Made by a program: the position numbers and the translations under genes. From Pseudomonadota bacterium (GTDB taxonomy: Bacteria > Pseudomonadota > Gammaproteobacteria > Burkholderiales > Rhodocyclaceae): DNA of 64,000 nt. This document shows, piece by piece, positions 56,504 to 64,000 of the stretch; within the stretch, counting starts at the first letter, position 1; the number at the start of each line of letters is the position of its first letter. The stretch lies in the NCBI GenBank assembly GCA_018261895.1, contig JAGTRT010000009.1, positions 39,509 to 103,508 of the forward strand, written 5' to 3'. Under the pieces are notes generated by a model. It worked only from the letters and a program-made list of their open reading frames with translations. It was not told where the DNA came from and searched no databases.

Positions 56504-58163
56504 TCATGTCGCGGTTGGCGGCGCCCGGCGGCACCATGGGATAGACCTTCTGTTCGGCGTCGATGCTGGCGTGGATCAGGCAGGGGCCGGGGCGGGAAAT
56601 CGCCTCCATGAGCGTCGCACAGGGATTGGCCGAGGCGTCGAGGTCGACGGCGGCAATGCCGAAACCCTGGGCGATCTTGACGAAATCCGGCGACGAGCGG
56701 AATTGCGAGGCGAACAGGCGCTCGCCGTAGAACAGCGTCTGCTGCTGATGGACGAGGCCGAGTGTGGCGTTGTCCATGAGCACGATCTTGATGTTCACGT
56801 TTTCCTCGGCGGCGGTGACCAGTTCCTGAATGTTCATCATGATCGAGCCGTCACCGGTAAAGCAGACCACGGTGCGCTCACGTTCGGCCAGCGCCGCGCC
56901 GATGGCGGCCGGCACACCGAAGCCCATGGTGCCCAGCCCGCCCGAGGTTAGCCACTGGCGCGGGCGGCGCAGCGGGTAGGCCTGGGCGACCCACATCTGG
57001 TGCTGGCCGACGTCGGTGGCGATGATGGCATCGTCGTCGAGGCAGGCGGCGACGCTCTGGATCAGCCCGAAATGCGAGCGCGGGTTGTCGAGATCGCTCA
57101 TGGCCAGCGGAAATTCGGCTTTCAGGGCGTTTACACGGTCAACCCATTTTTTTCGCGAATTTTGAAATGTCGCCGGCAGCAACTGGCCGAGCGCTTCGCC
57201 GATATCGGCCGTGATACCGATGTGCGCAGTCTTGATCTTGTCGAGTTCGGCCGGGTCGATGTCGATGTGAATGATCTTGGCCTGCGGACAGAAGGCCGCC
57301 ACCTTGCCCGTGGCGCGGTCGTCGAAGCGGGCGCCGACGGCGATGAGCAGGTCGCATTCGTCGAGTGCCAGATTGGTGTAGCGGGCGGCGTGCATGCCGA
57401 GCATGCCCAGTGCCAGCGGATGATCGACCGGCATGGCGCCGAGCGCCATGAGCGTCATCACGGTTGGCAGGCCAGCTTTTTCGGCGAGTTCGATGGCAGC
57501 AGCCGAGGCACCGGAATGGATGACGCCGCCACCGAGGTAAAGAATGGGCCTTTCGGCCGCGTTGATCATGGCAGCGGCCTGTTCGATCAATGCCGCATCG
57601 GCGGCGGGAGCGTGCTCAGCACGAGCGGGTTCCGGCCAGGCGCTGATTTCGATGGCCTGGGTCTGCACATCCTTCGGGATATCGACGAGCACCGGGCCGG
57701 GGCGGCCGGAGGCGGCGATCCGGAAGGCGCGCGGGATGACCTCGAGCAGTTCCTCGGCCGACGAGACGAGGAAGTTGTGCTTGGTGATCGGGATGCCCAG
57801 GCCGTAGGTGTCGACTTCCTGGAAGGCGTCGGTGCCGATCATCGCCTTCGGCACCTGACCGGTGATGGCGACGAGCGGAATCGAATCGAGCTTGGCGTCG
57901 GCGATGGCGGTCAGCAGATTGGTCGCGCCGGGGCCGGAGGAGGCGAGGCAGACGGCCGGCTGGCCGGTGGCGCGGGCCATGCCCTGGGCCATGAAGCCGG
58001 CGCCCTGTTCGTGGCGGGCGAGGACGTGGTGGATGGCGGTCGACTGGCCGAGCGCGTCGTAGATCGGCAGGATGGCGCCGCCCGGTATGCCGGCGACGGT
58101 GCGGATGCCCTGGCGTTCGAGCAGGCGCACGGTGATCTGGGCGCCGGTGAGAGTTTCTGTCAT
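56493..58163 (-). CDS. ilvB: Acetolactate synthase large subunit (IlvB type)
   Basis: VAGIPGGAILPIYDAL, ARHEQGAGFMAQGMARATGQPAVCLASSGPGATNLLTAIADAKLDSIPLVAITGQV; TPP motif FTGDGSIMMNIQELVTAAE. Confidence 0.94.
   Translation of the reverse strand: MTETLTGAQITVRLLERQGIRTVAGIPGGAILPIYDALGQSTAIHHVLARHEQGAGFMAQGMARATGQPAVCLASSGPGATNLLTAIADAKLDSIPLVAITGQVPKAMIGTDAFQEVDTYGLGIPITKHNFLVSSAEELLEVIPRAFRIAASGRPGPVLVDIPKDVQTQAIEISAWPEPARAEHAPAADAALIEQAAAMINAAERPILYLGGGVIHSGASAAAIELAEKAGLPTVMTLMALGAMPVDHPLALGMLGMHAARYTNLALDECDLLIAVGARFDDRATGKVAAFCPQAKIIHIDIDPAELDKIKTAHIGITADIGEALGQLLPATFQNSRKKWVDRVNALKAEFPLAMSDLDNPRSHFGLIQSVAACLDDDAIIATDVGQHQMWVAQAYPLRRPRQWLTSGGLGTMGFGVPAAIGAALAERERTVVCFTGDGSIMMNIQELVTAAEENVNIKIVLMDNATLGLVHQQQTLFYGERLFASQFRSSPDFVKIAQGFGIAAVDLDASANPCATLMEAISRPGPCLIHASIDAEQKVYPMVPPGAANRDMIGA
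57134..57169 (+). repeat. Divergent copy 7 of the 36-nt element with T-tract in place of A-tract, inside ilvB
   Basis: cacggtcaacccatttttttcgcgaattttgaaatg: outer parts match, centre is A/T-inverted. Confidence 0.45.
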
Positions 58164-58202
58164 GGAGGTTTCCTTTCTGTTGTTGGCACAACCGCCGGGC
58201 TC

Positions 58203-58240
58203 CAAAAACAAAACCCCGCCGGTTTGCGCCGGCGGGGTTT
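58203..58240 (-). terminator. Attenuator terminator upstream of ilvB
   Basis: Minus strand AAACCCCGCCGG-cgcaaa-CCGGCGGGGTTTtgtttttgg, perfect 12-bp stem and U-tract. Confidence 0.88.
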
Positions 58241-58261
58241 GGGGTTCTGTGCTGCTTCTGC

Positions 58262-58372
58262 TTACCCGATCCGCGACGGCGCGTGCATAACGACGCCTAC
58301 TACGACCACGCGTACGACGACCGGTTCCACTGCAAAGGCAGCGGCAGAGCGGAAGGTCGGGCGAGTGTTCAT
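58262..58372 (-). CDS. ivbL: ilvBN operon leader peptide (IvbL-like)
   Basis: MNTRPTFRSAAAFAVEPVVVRVVVVGVVMHAPSRIG: Val run just upstream of the attenuator. Confidence 0.88.
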   Translation of the reverse strand: MNTRPTFRSAAAFAVEPVVVRVVVVGVVMHAPSRIG

Positions 58373-58582
58373 GCGGATTTCGGGAGGGTTGGCTAAATTC
58401 AGTCTGCGAACTATGAAGGAGCCAGCAAACAAAATCAAGTCTCTCGGGTCGTTCTCCGCCGGCACCGGCAACATTTTTTTACACGCGTCGATATTGACTG
58501 GTAGGGTGCTGGGTCGATTACACTCCGCAAGCAGAGCTTGAAAATACAAGCTTCTGAAATTATTGGTGAATTTGGAGAGTTG

Positions 58583-59836
58583 ATGACGAGTAAGCGCAAG
58601 GTTCTGGTTGTCGATGCATCGAAAGTCGTCAGGGCATCGCTGGCCAAGCTGCTGTCGGGTCGATTCGACGTGCGTGACGAGGCAACCGATGACTCTGCCT
58701 GGCAGACGATGGTCCTCGACAGCGCCATTGTGGCCGTCGTGTCCGGATTGCGCCTGCCCGGACCGGATAGTGTCGGCTTGCTCGAACACCTTCGTGCGAG
58801 CAAATTGTCGCGGCTGAACGGCGTCCCGTTTTTCCTGATCGTGTCGAGCGCCTTTTCCGAGAGCGAGCGTGAGGAAGCACTCCGCAGCGGCGTCACGGGA
58901 TTTATCGAGAAGGATGCGATCGATTCGGTCGAAAGTATCGTTTCCGCCCATATGCAGTGGCGGGAAGATTCGGCGGAAGGCCGTGCCCCGGCACCACCGC
59001 CGGCCTTGCCCGACGAACCGTTCGAGCAGTTTGGCGCGGAGTCGGATATCGGCATCAGCAACATCATGGGGCATATCGCCGGGCTTGAACGGACAGACCG
59101 CGAGCCGCCGTCCGAGGACGCCTTCAGCAACACGGATACCGTGCTCGCCGAGGAAATGCTTGAGGAGTATCTGGCGAATAACATGCCGGGCCCGCTTGAC
59201 GGCATGGGGGTTGGTGTCCTGGCTTTCGGCCTGGATGGCTACGACCAGCTCGTGGCCCGTTACGGGTCCGAACTGCCTTTCCTTGCTGCGCAGAAATTCT
59301 GTTTCCTCTTGTCCCGGAAGGTCCGTCCGGAGGACTACATCGGACAACTCGCCAACGGGCGGGTGGTGATCGTGACGCCATCCTCGTCGGCGCAGATCTG
59401 CGCCGGCTTTGCCAATCGGATCTGCAAGGCGATGGCCAGTTCGCAGGTATCGGTCAATGGCCAGCGAATTCATCTGACGGTCAGCGTCGGTGTTGCGGTC
59501 ATGCCTGACGACGGGGCCACCCTGACGGAAACGGGGCTGTTGCAACTGGCCTATGAGCGCCTCGATACGGCCATGCGCGCCGGGGGCAACCGCGTGGTAT
59601 CCAGTTCGAACGTGCAGGGAACGGGTTGCGTCAGTTGCGAGGCTTTCCTGCCGCAATTGAAGGAACTGATGGCATCGACCGATCCGGCCGTGCTGAACCA
59701 TTGCATGGGTTCGATCGGGATGCAGTTGATGCCGCTGCTCAGGGAGCTCGACAAGCATTTCCGCCTGGGTTTGCCGATCGAGGAAATGAACAAGCGTTTC
59801 TGGGATCGGGAGCGGGCTGAACGGCTGGTGTCGTAG
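58583..59836 (+). CDS. Pseudo-receiver plus degenerate GGDEF protein, paralogue A
   Basis: MTSKRKVLVVDASKVVRASLAKLLSGRF...; degenerate cyclase domain LANGRVVIVTPSSS...VSVGVAVMPDDGATLTETGLLQLAYERLDTAMRAGGNRVV. Confidence 0.75.
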   Translation: MTSKRKVLVVDASKVVRASLAKLLSGRFDVRDEATDDSAWQTMVLDSAIVAVVSGLRLPGPDSVGLLEHLRASKLSRLNGVPFFLIVSSAFSESEREEALRSGVTGFIEKDAIDSVESIVSAHMQWREDSAEGRAPAPPPALPDEPFEQFGAESDIGISNIMGHIAGLERTDREPPSEDAFSNTDTVLAEEMLEEYLANNMPGPLDGMGVGVLAFGLDGYDQLVARYGSELPFLAAQKFCFLLSRKVRPEDYIGQLANGRVVIVTPSSSAQICAGFANRICKAMASSQVSVNGQRIHLTVSVGVAVMPDDGATLTETGLLQLAYERLDTAMRAGGNRVVSSSNVQGTGCVSCEAFLPQLKELMASTDPAVLNHCMGSIGMQLMPLLRELDKHFRLGLPIEEMNKRFWDRERAERLVS

Positions 59837-59901
59837 GCCCCGGGTCGATACCTGGTAGCCTGGCAGAAAAATGGAATGATTCATCCAGCGGGGAAATTCG
59901 C

Positions 59902-61560
59902 ATGACCGAAGTGCCTGTCGATCCGGAGAACGGTCGCGTTCGGCTGTTTCACGCCAGCCTGGTCTGGCCTCTGCAGCTCGAGCCGCTGGCAACGTCCGGA
60001 AGCGACGGTCGCCACTGGGAGGTATTCGAGGCGCTCCGCGAGGGCAATCCGTGGCGCCGGATCGACGACGAGTTCATGGAGGATGCCGCCCAGTTCAAGG
60101 AACGTCATTACCGCGAATTCGTGTCCTTTTTGCCGTATGTCCAACGCTTCCTCTATGGCGAGGGACGCTCGCGCCATTCGTCGCCTGACGACCCGCCCGG
60201 CGGTTCGCCGCTGCATGTGTTTCGGCGCAAGGATATTGCCAGTCTGCGCCTGACCTTGCGCAAGGGCGAGCAACCGGTCGAACTGGAGGTCGTACATCTC
60301 GACCTGTATTTTTTTCATGATCTCGATGTCGTGCTGCTCAATCCAGAGGTGCGCGCCCGGGACCTGTCGCTCGATGTGGTGCGCGACATCCTGTTCCGTT
60401 TCGGGCGGGCCTATCCGTCGGGGTGGGAGGAGGGTGGCGAAGGCCTGCACAACGTTTACCTGGCCGAGTGGATTGGTGTCGACGGCCAGGTGGTCGCCCG
60501 TTCGGATGCGGAAAAGCGCGAAAAATACCTGAGTTACGTCTGCCAGCATCGCAGCCCCTGCGTCTCGGAACATTGGGCCAGCCTGTTGCGACCCATCGTC
60601 CTCTCGCATTCGGATGAAACGGGCGATTTGCGTTACCGCTTGATCGAATATCAGCGCATGCCCGTCATGGCCTTCCTCGCGGTAGACCAGCCACGGACCC
60701 TGAGTCGCGAGGATTGGGTGCGCATCGGCTTCGCCAGCACGCTGCATCCGGGCGAGACCCTGCCGATCAACGAGCCGGGCGTCATCGAATTCGAAAGCCG
60801 TTTCTGTCAGGACCGCTTCTGGACGAACAGCGAAGCCGGGCCGAACACGCGTTTCATCTGTACCGGGAATACGTTCACCGTGGTCGGCGATGCGGCCTCT
60901 TCGTTCTTCGTCGATGGCGAGCGCGGCGTGCTGGCGCAAGTTCGCCACCAGTATTTCCTGGTTTTCCTGATTGCCCACCTGCATCGCGCTTCCTTGCTGG
61001 CATTTTCGGAAGTGCTGGTCGATGCGGTCAACGATCTCGACATTCGCGACGACGTTTCGGTGCGACGCTTCAAGCGGCGGATCCGGGCCAATTTCGAGAC
61101 CTTCCTGCGCTTCACGCATCGCTACTGGTTCCACGAACTCTCCGAGCGGCCGCATATCCAGACCATTTACCGGCTGTGTTCGAACCATCTGCACAATGAC
61201 GCGATGTACGACGACGTGCGCGACGAAATCCGCGAGATGAGCCACTACCTGGACAGCGACTCTCAGCGCCGGCAATCGAATACCGTCGTCCGCCTGACCG
61301 TGATCACCATCCTCGGCCTCATCGCTACCGTGACCACCGGCTACTTCGGCATGAACATCATTTCCTTCGGCGAGGGCAGCGTCCTCGAACGCAGCCTGCA
61401 CGGCCTGCTGGCGACATCCGTGTTCATTTCGCTGGTGCTCTTTGCCGTGGCCAAGTCGAAACGGCTATCCGACTTCCTTGAAGCCCTGTCCGACGAAAAA
61501 CTCACCCTGGCCGGCAAATTCCGGGCGCTGTGGGGGGTTGTCAGGAAGACCGAACGCTAG
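59902..61560 (+). CDS. CorA-like divalent-cation transporter
   Basis: C-terminal two TM helices with GMN motif: LGLIATVTTGYFGMNIISFGEGSVLERSLHGLLATSVFISLVLFAVAKSKRL. Confidence 0.8.
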   Translation: MTEVPVDPENGRVRLFHASLVWPLQLEPLATSGSDGRHWEVFEALREGNPWRRIDDEFMEDAAQFKERHYREFVSFLPYVQRFLYGEGRSRHSSPDDPPGGSPLHVFRRKDIASLRLTLRKGEQPVELEVVHLDLYFFHDLDVVLLNPEVRARDLSLDVVRDILFRFGRAYPSGWEEGGEGLHNVYLAEWIGVDGQVVARSDAEKREKYLSYVCQHRSPCVSEHWASLLRPIVLSHSDETGDLRYRLIEYQRMPVMAFLAVDQPRTLSREDWVRIGFASTLHPGETLPINEPGVIEFESRFCQDRFWTNSEAGPNTRFICTGNTFTVVGDAASSFFVDGERGVLAQVRHQYFLVFLIAHLHRASLLAFSEVLVDAVNDLDIRDDVSVRRFKRRIRANFETFLRFTHRYWFHELSERPHIQTIYRLCSNHLHNDAMYDDVRDEIREMSHYLDSDSQRRQSNTVVRLTVITILGLIATVTTGYFGMNIISFGEGSVLERSLHGLLATSVFISLVLFAVAKSKRLSDFLEALSDEKLTLAGKFRALWGVVRKTER

Positions 61561-61576
61561 CGCATCGCCGGAAACG

Positions 61577-61612
61577 GATTTCAATTTTGGCCTTTTTTTC
61601 CGGTTGACCGTC
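61577..61612 (-). repeat. 36-nt dispersed element, copy 8
   Basis: Minus strand gacggtcaaccggaaaaaaaggccaaaattgaaatc; supplies the C-terminus and stop of the adjacent metallopeptidase ORF. Confidence 0.9.
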
Positions 61613-62372
61613 GAAGACCGATTTCCTCGGCGGTTTCCCGCCCGATCAGCGTATCCGCGAGGCTGGCGGGGATTTCCGCCGTGCGTTCGTCAATCGGCGT
61701 GCGTCCTCCCATGATCTCGGCCATCGTTTGCGGAAAACGCGGATTGCGCTCCGGTTCGGCGTAACCCTGCGGGTAGATCGGTTGGCTGGTCGCCAGGTCA
61801 TATTTGTCCGTGGCGCCGAAGGTATGCAGCATTTCGTGGGCGATGACCACGGCGTTCTGCCGGCGCTGCTGGCGCGTCGCGAAGGCATGGATAATGCCGA
61901 TCTGCCCCTTGCTCAGCCCGGTCGAATGGGGAAGGCTCGCTGATACGGCCGGATCGTGGAACAGCACGAACAAGCGGATATGCGGCTTGGGCGCGTCGAT
62001 CCGGTCATGTTGCGCGGCCCACCAGCGCAGCTTCAGGCTCCACAGGATCGCTTCCAGCGCGCTCGCTTGACGGGGAGGCAAGGGCGGCGTTTCGGCGAGG
62101 GGCGGCGCAACGTGAAGTGCAATCGGCTGCAGGATGCCGAGGCCTTGCTGGGCAGTCTGTTGCTGCATCCATTCCGCGATGTCGGCAAAGCTGTCCCGGC
62201 TCAAGCTCCGCAGGTAATCTGCCGTAACAGGGGATGGGTCGCCCGCAATCGGATAAATGGCAACGTGGATGGTGTGTTCCCAGGCTGTCAGTCGGGTGTT
62301 GGCTCGCCAGGCGCTCAGACCGACCGAGGCGAGGGCGAGGAGCAGGATCAGGATGCGGAAACGACGAAACAT
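61581..62372 (-). CDS. Putative exported zinc metallopeptidase (HExxH)
   Basis: N-terminal TM/signal; VIAHEMLHTFGATDKYDLATSQPIYPQGYAEPERNPRFPQTMAEIMGGR. Confidence 0.75.
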   Translation of the reverse strand: MFRRFRILILLLALASVGLSAWRANTRLTAWEHTIHVAIYPIAGDPSPVTADYLRSLSRDSFADIAEWMQQQTAQQGLGILQPIALHVAPPLAETPPLPPRQASALEAILWSLKLRWWAAQHDRIDAPKPHIRLFVLFHDPAVSASLPHSTGLSKGQIGIIHAFATRQQRRQNAVVIAHEMLHTFGATDKYDLATSQPIYPQGYAEPERNPRFPQTMAEIMGGRTPIDERTAEIPASLADTLIGRETAEEIGLRRSTGKKGQN

Positions 62373-62562
62373 GCGGTGTAAGGGATTGGAGTGGCAAATT
62401 GGATAGGTGCAGCGCGGACGGCGCATTATCGAGCAAAAAAGCGGAAATAATTAATGAATGCCTGTTCATTAATGCGAGCGCCATTGAATTGGATGGATTA
62501 AACTACTTCTTTGGTCGTATATTTTTCTATAGCGAGTCGAGCTGGTTGTGCACGGAATAAAT

Positions 62563-63765
62563 ATGACGAAGTTGCAGAAGGTGCTGGTGGTCGATGCTTC
62601 CCGGCTGGTCCGGGCATCGTTGAGCAAACTTCTGCGCGGGTATTTCGATGTTTGCGAGGAGCGTGATGCCGATTCGGCATGGCAAACGCTCGTCCTCGAC
62701 TCATCGGTCATTGCGGTTTTCTCCGGTCTGGACATCTCGAGCATCGAGGGGGCCGGCCTCGTCGAGCGGCTTCGCGCCAGCAAGCTGCCCCGTCTCAACG
62801 GTTTGCCTTATTTCCTGCTGATCTCCGACAGCTTTACAGGCGCTGCCCGCGAGCGTGCCCTTGAAATCGGCGTTTCCGAGTTCATTCCGAAACGGACGGC
62901 CGGCCAGGAGTTCCGCAACCTGTTGCTGCACCTGATCAACCCGGACCTGTTGCCGCTCGAAGAGCAGACGGTCATGGGCGAGGTCGGGGAATTGAGCGAT
63001 GTCGGTGTGCAAAGCGAGGTAGGGGTGACCGACCTCATGCTTCGCGTCGACAGCCTTCCCGATCTGAGTTGCGACGCTTCCCCGACCGACGGCGAAGACA
63101 GTGGACAAGTTGCCGAGAGCGCGGGCGAACCCGGCCGGATTGAGTCGCCGTCTGCCGAGGAAGCGAAGCAGGCACGTGGCGTCCTCGTCTTCGGCCTCGA
63201 CGGCTACGAGGAATTCCGCTTGCGTTACGGCTGGGACCTGACCGACAAGATCGTTCAGAAAATACTCGGCTTGCTGTCGAGCAAGATTCATTCGGAAGAG
63301 CAAATGCTGCCCTTGGTCGGCGGGCGAATTGCCATCATTTCATCGGTGGCCGGGCGCGAACAGGCCGAGAAATTTGCCCGCAGTGTCTGTCTGGCGATGC
63401 AGGCCGCCGATATTTCGGTTCGCGGTACCCGCGTGCCGGTCACGGTGAGCGCCGGCATTGCGGCAATGCCCGATGATTTCGCGGCGACGACGACCGACGA
63501 ACTCATGCATCTGGCCATCAGTCGCTACGATGCCGCGGTGCTGTCAGGCGGCAACCGGGTGGTCTGCGTGACCGGTTGCGGTGGCGACAGCATCGACCGC
63601 GAAGAATTCTTCGCCCGCCTCAAGGTCATGCTGGCCGACGAGCCGACATCGTCCATGATGTCCTGCAAGGGCTGGCTCGGCATCGTCTGCAAGCGCTGCC
63701 GGAAGTCCCGGGCAGCGGGGGAAGCGCCGCTTTGCCCACCGAGTGCGATGACGGAAAACTGCTGA
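62563..63765 (+). CDS. Pseudo-receiver plus degenerate GGDEF protein, paralogue B
   Basis: MTKLQKVLVVDASRLVRASLSKLLRGYFDVCEERDADSAWQTLVLDSSVIAVFSGL...; LVGGRIAIISSVAG...VTVSAGIAAMPDDFAATTTDELMHLAISRYDAAVLSGGNRVV. Confidence 0.75.
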   Translation: MTKLQKVLVVDASRLVRASLSKLLRGYFDVCEERDADSAWQTLVLDSSVIAVFSGLDISSIEGAGLVERLRASKLPRLNGLPYFLLISDSFTGAARERALEIGVSEFIPKRTAGQEFRNLLLHLINPDLLPLEEQTVMGEVGELSDVGVQSEVGVTDLMLRVDSLPDLSCDASPTDGEDSGQVAESAGEPGRIESPSAEEAKQARGVLVFGLDGYEEFRLRYGWDLTDKIVQKILGLLSSKIHSEEQMLPLVGGRIAIISSVAGREQAEKFARSVCLAMQAADISVRGTRVPVTVSAGIAAMPDDFAATTTDELMHLAISRYDAAVLSGGNRVVCVTGCGGDSIDREEFFARLKVMLADEPTSSMMSCKGWLGIVCKRCRKSRAAGEAPLCPPSAMTENC

Positions 63766-63788
63766 CCTTGCGTCAAATGGCGATCATG

Positions 63789-63817
63789 AAAAAACCCGGC
63801 CAAGGCCGGGTTTTTTG
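63789..63817. terminator. Rho-independent, likely bidirectional terminator
   Basis: aaaaaACCCGGCCAAGGCCGGGTttttttg. Confidence 0.85.
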
Positions 63818-63831
63818 TGGGTTCGATCCGA

Positions 63832-64000
63832 TCAGGCGCTGAGCGGAATCTTGCCGATCTTGACCTGCCATTCCTTCGGGCCGGTCTTGTGCACGCTGCT
63901 ACCCGAAGAGTCGACGGCCACGGTGACCGGCATGTTCTCGACGTCGAACTCGTAGATCGCTTCCATGCCCAGATCGGCAAAGCCGACGACCTTGGCCGAC
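63832..64000 (-). CDS. Class I fumarate hydratase, C-terminal fragment (truncated by window edge)
   Basis: Minus-strand translation ...SAKVVGFADLGMEAIYEFDVENMPVTVAVDSSGSSVHKTGPKEWQVKIGKIPLSA*. Confidence 0.88.
   Translation of the reverse strand, partial: SAKVVGFADLGMEAIYEFDVENMPVTVAVDSSGSSVHKTGPKEWQVKIGKIPLSA

Noticed and set aside
58583-59836. Call as active diguanylate cyclase
   Set aside because: No GGDEF/GGEEF signature is visible, so enzymatic function is not claimed.
58262-59992. 576-aa minus-strand ORF antisense to pseudo-receiver paralogue A
   Set aside because: Only its last 36 codons (the IvbL-like leader) make sense; the rest is antisense.
59881-61401. 506-aa minus-strand ORF opposite the CorA-like gene
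   Set aside because: Antisense frame in GC-rich sequence; the plus-strand protein has the GMN motif.
1-64000. tRNA, rRNA, prophage, transposase or CRISPR loci
   Set aside because: No sequence recognisable as any of these by reading; a tRNAscan/Infernal run would be needed to exclude small RNAs.

Overview
Betaproteobacterial chromosome segment, probably Rhodocyclales (Dechloromonas/Azonexus-like) by gene content and protein style; no rRNA, tRNA, CRISPR array or transposase seen. The left 13 kb is an extracellular-electron-transfer-type locus: a membrane cytochrome/ferric-reductase-like protein (truncated at the left edge), a Lys-rich periplasmic cytochrome with 24 CxxCH motifs, a giant ~2250-aa cytochrome with about 84 CxxCH motifs and internal higher-order duplication, a translationally coupled outer-membrane beta-barrel/TPR protein, and a CcmI/CycH-like cytochrome-maturation protein. 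Further right are qseBC with a b561/diheme-c/DUF1924 cytochrome operon, SCO1/PCuAC copper genes, a RegBA/PrrBA two-component pair, housekeeping genes (dnaQ, rnhA, gloB, bamD, rluD, pgeF, rmuC), a Ser/Thr kinase-HDOD-GAF fusion, a PHA locus (phaC-phaB-phaB-phaR), kup-kdpED, ilvBN with a Val-rich leader peptide and attenuator, and two paralogous pseudo-receiver/degenerate-GGDEF proteins around a CorA-like transporter. The most unusual signal is a dispersed 36-nt element (consensus SACGGTCAACCGGAAAAAANGCCCAAAATYGAAATC). It has seven clear copies plus two divergent ones. Most sit at gene 3' ends, and at least two are inserted in frame inside conserved genes (gloB and pgeF), adding a T-V-N-[RP]-K-K peptide. 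Also notable are a ~106-bp concentric hairpin next to qseB and an 11-bp-phased CTTAA array upstream of the cytochrome operon. All calls are from reading the sequence and translations; no searches were run.
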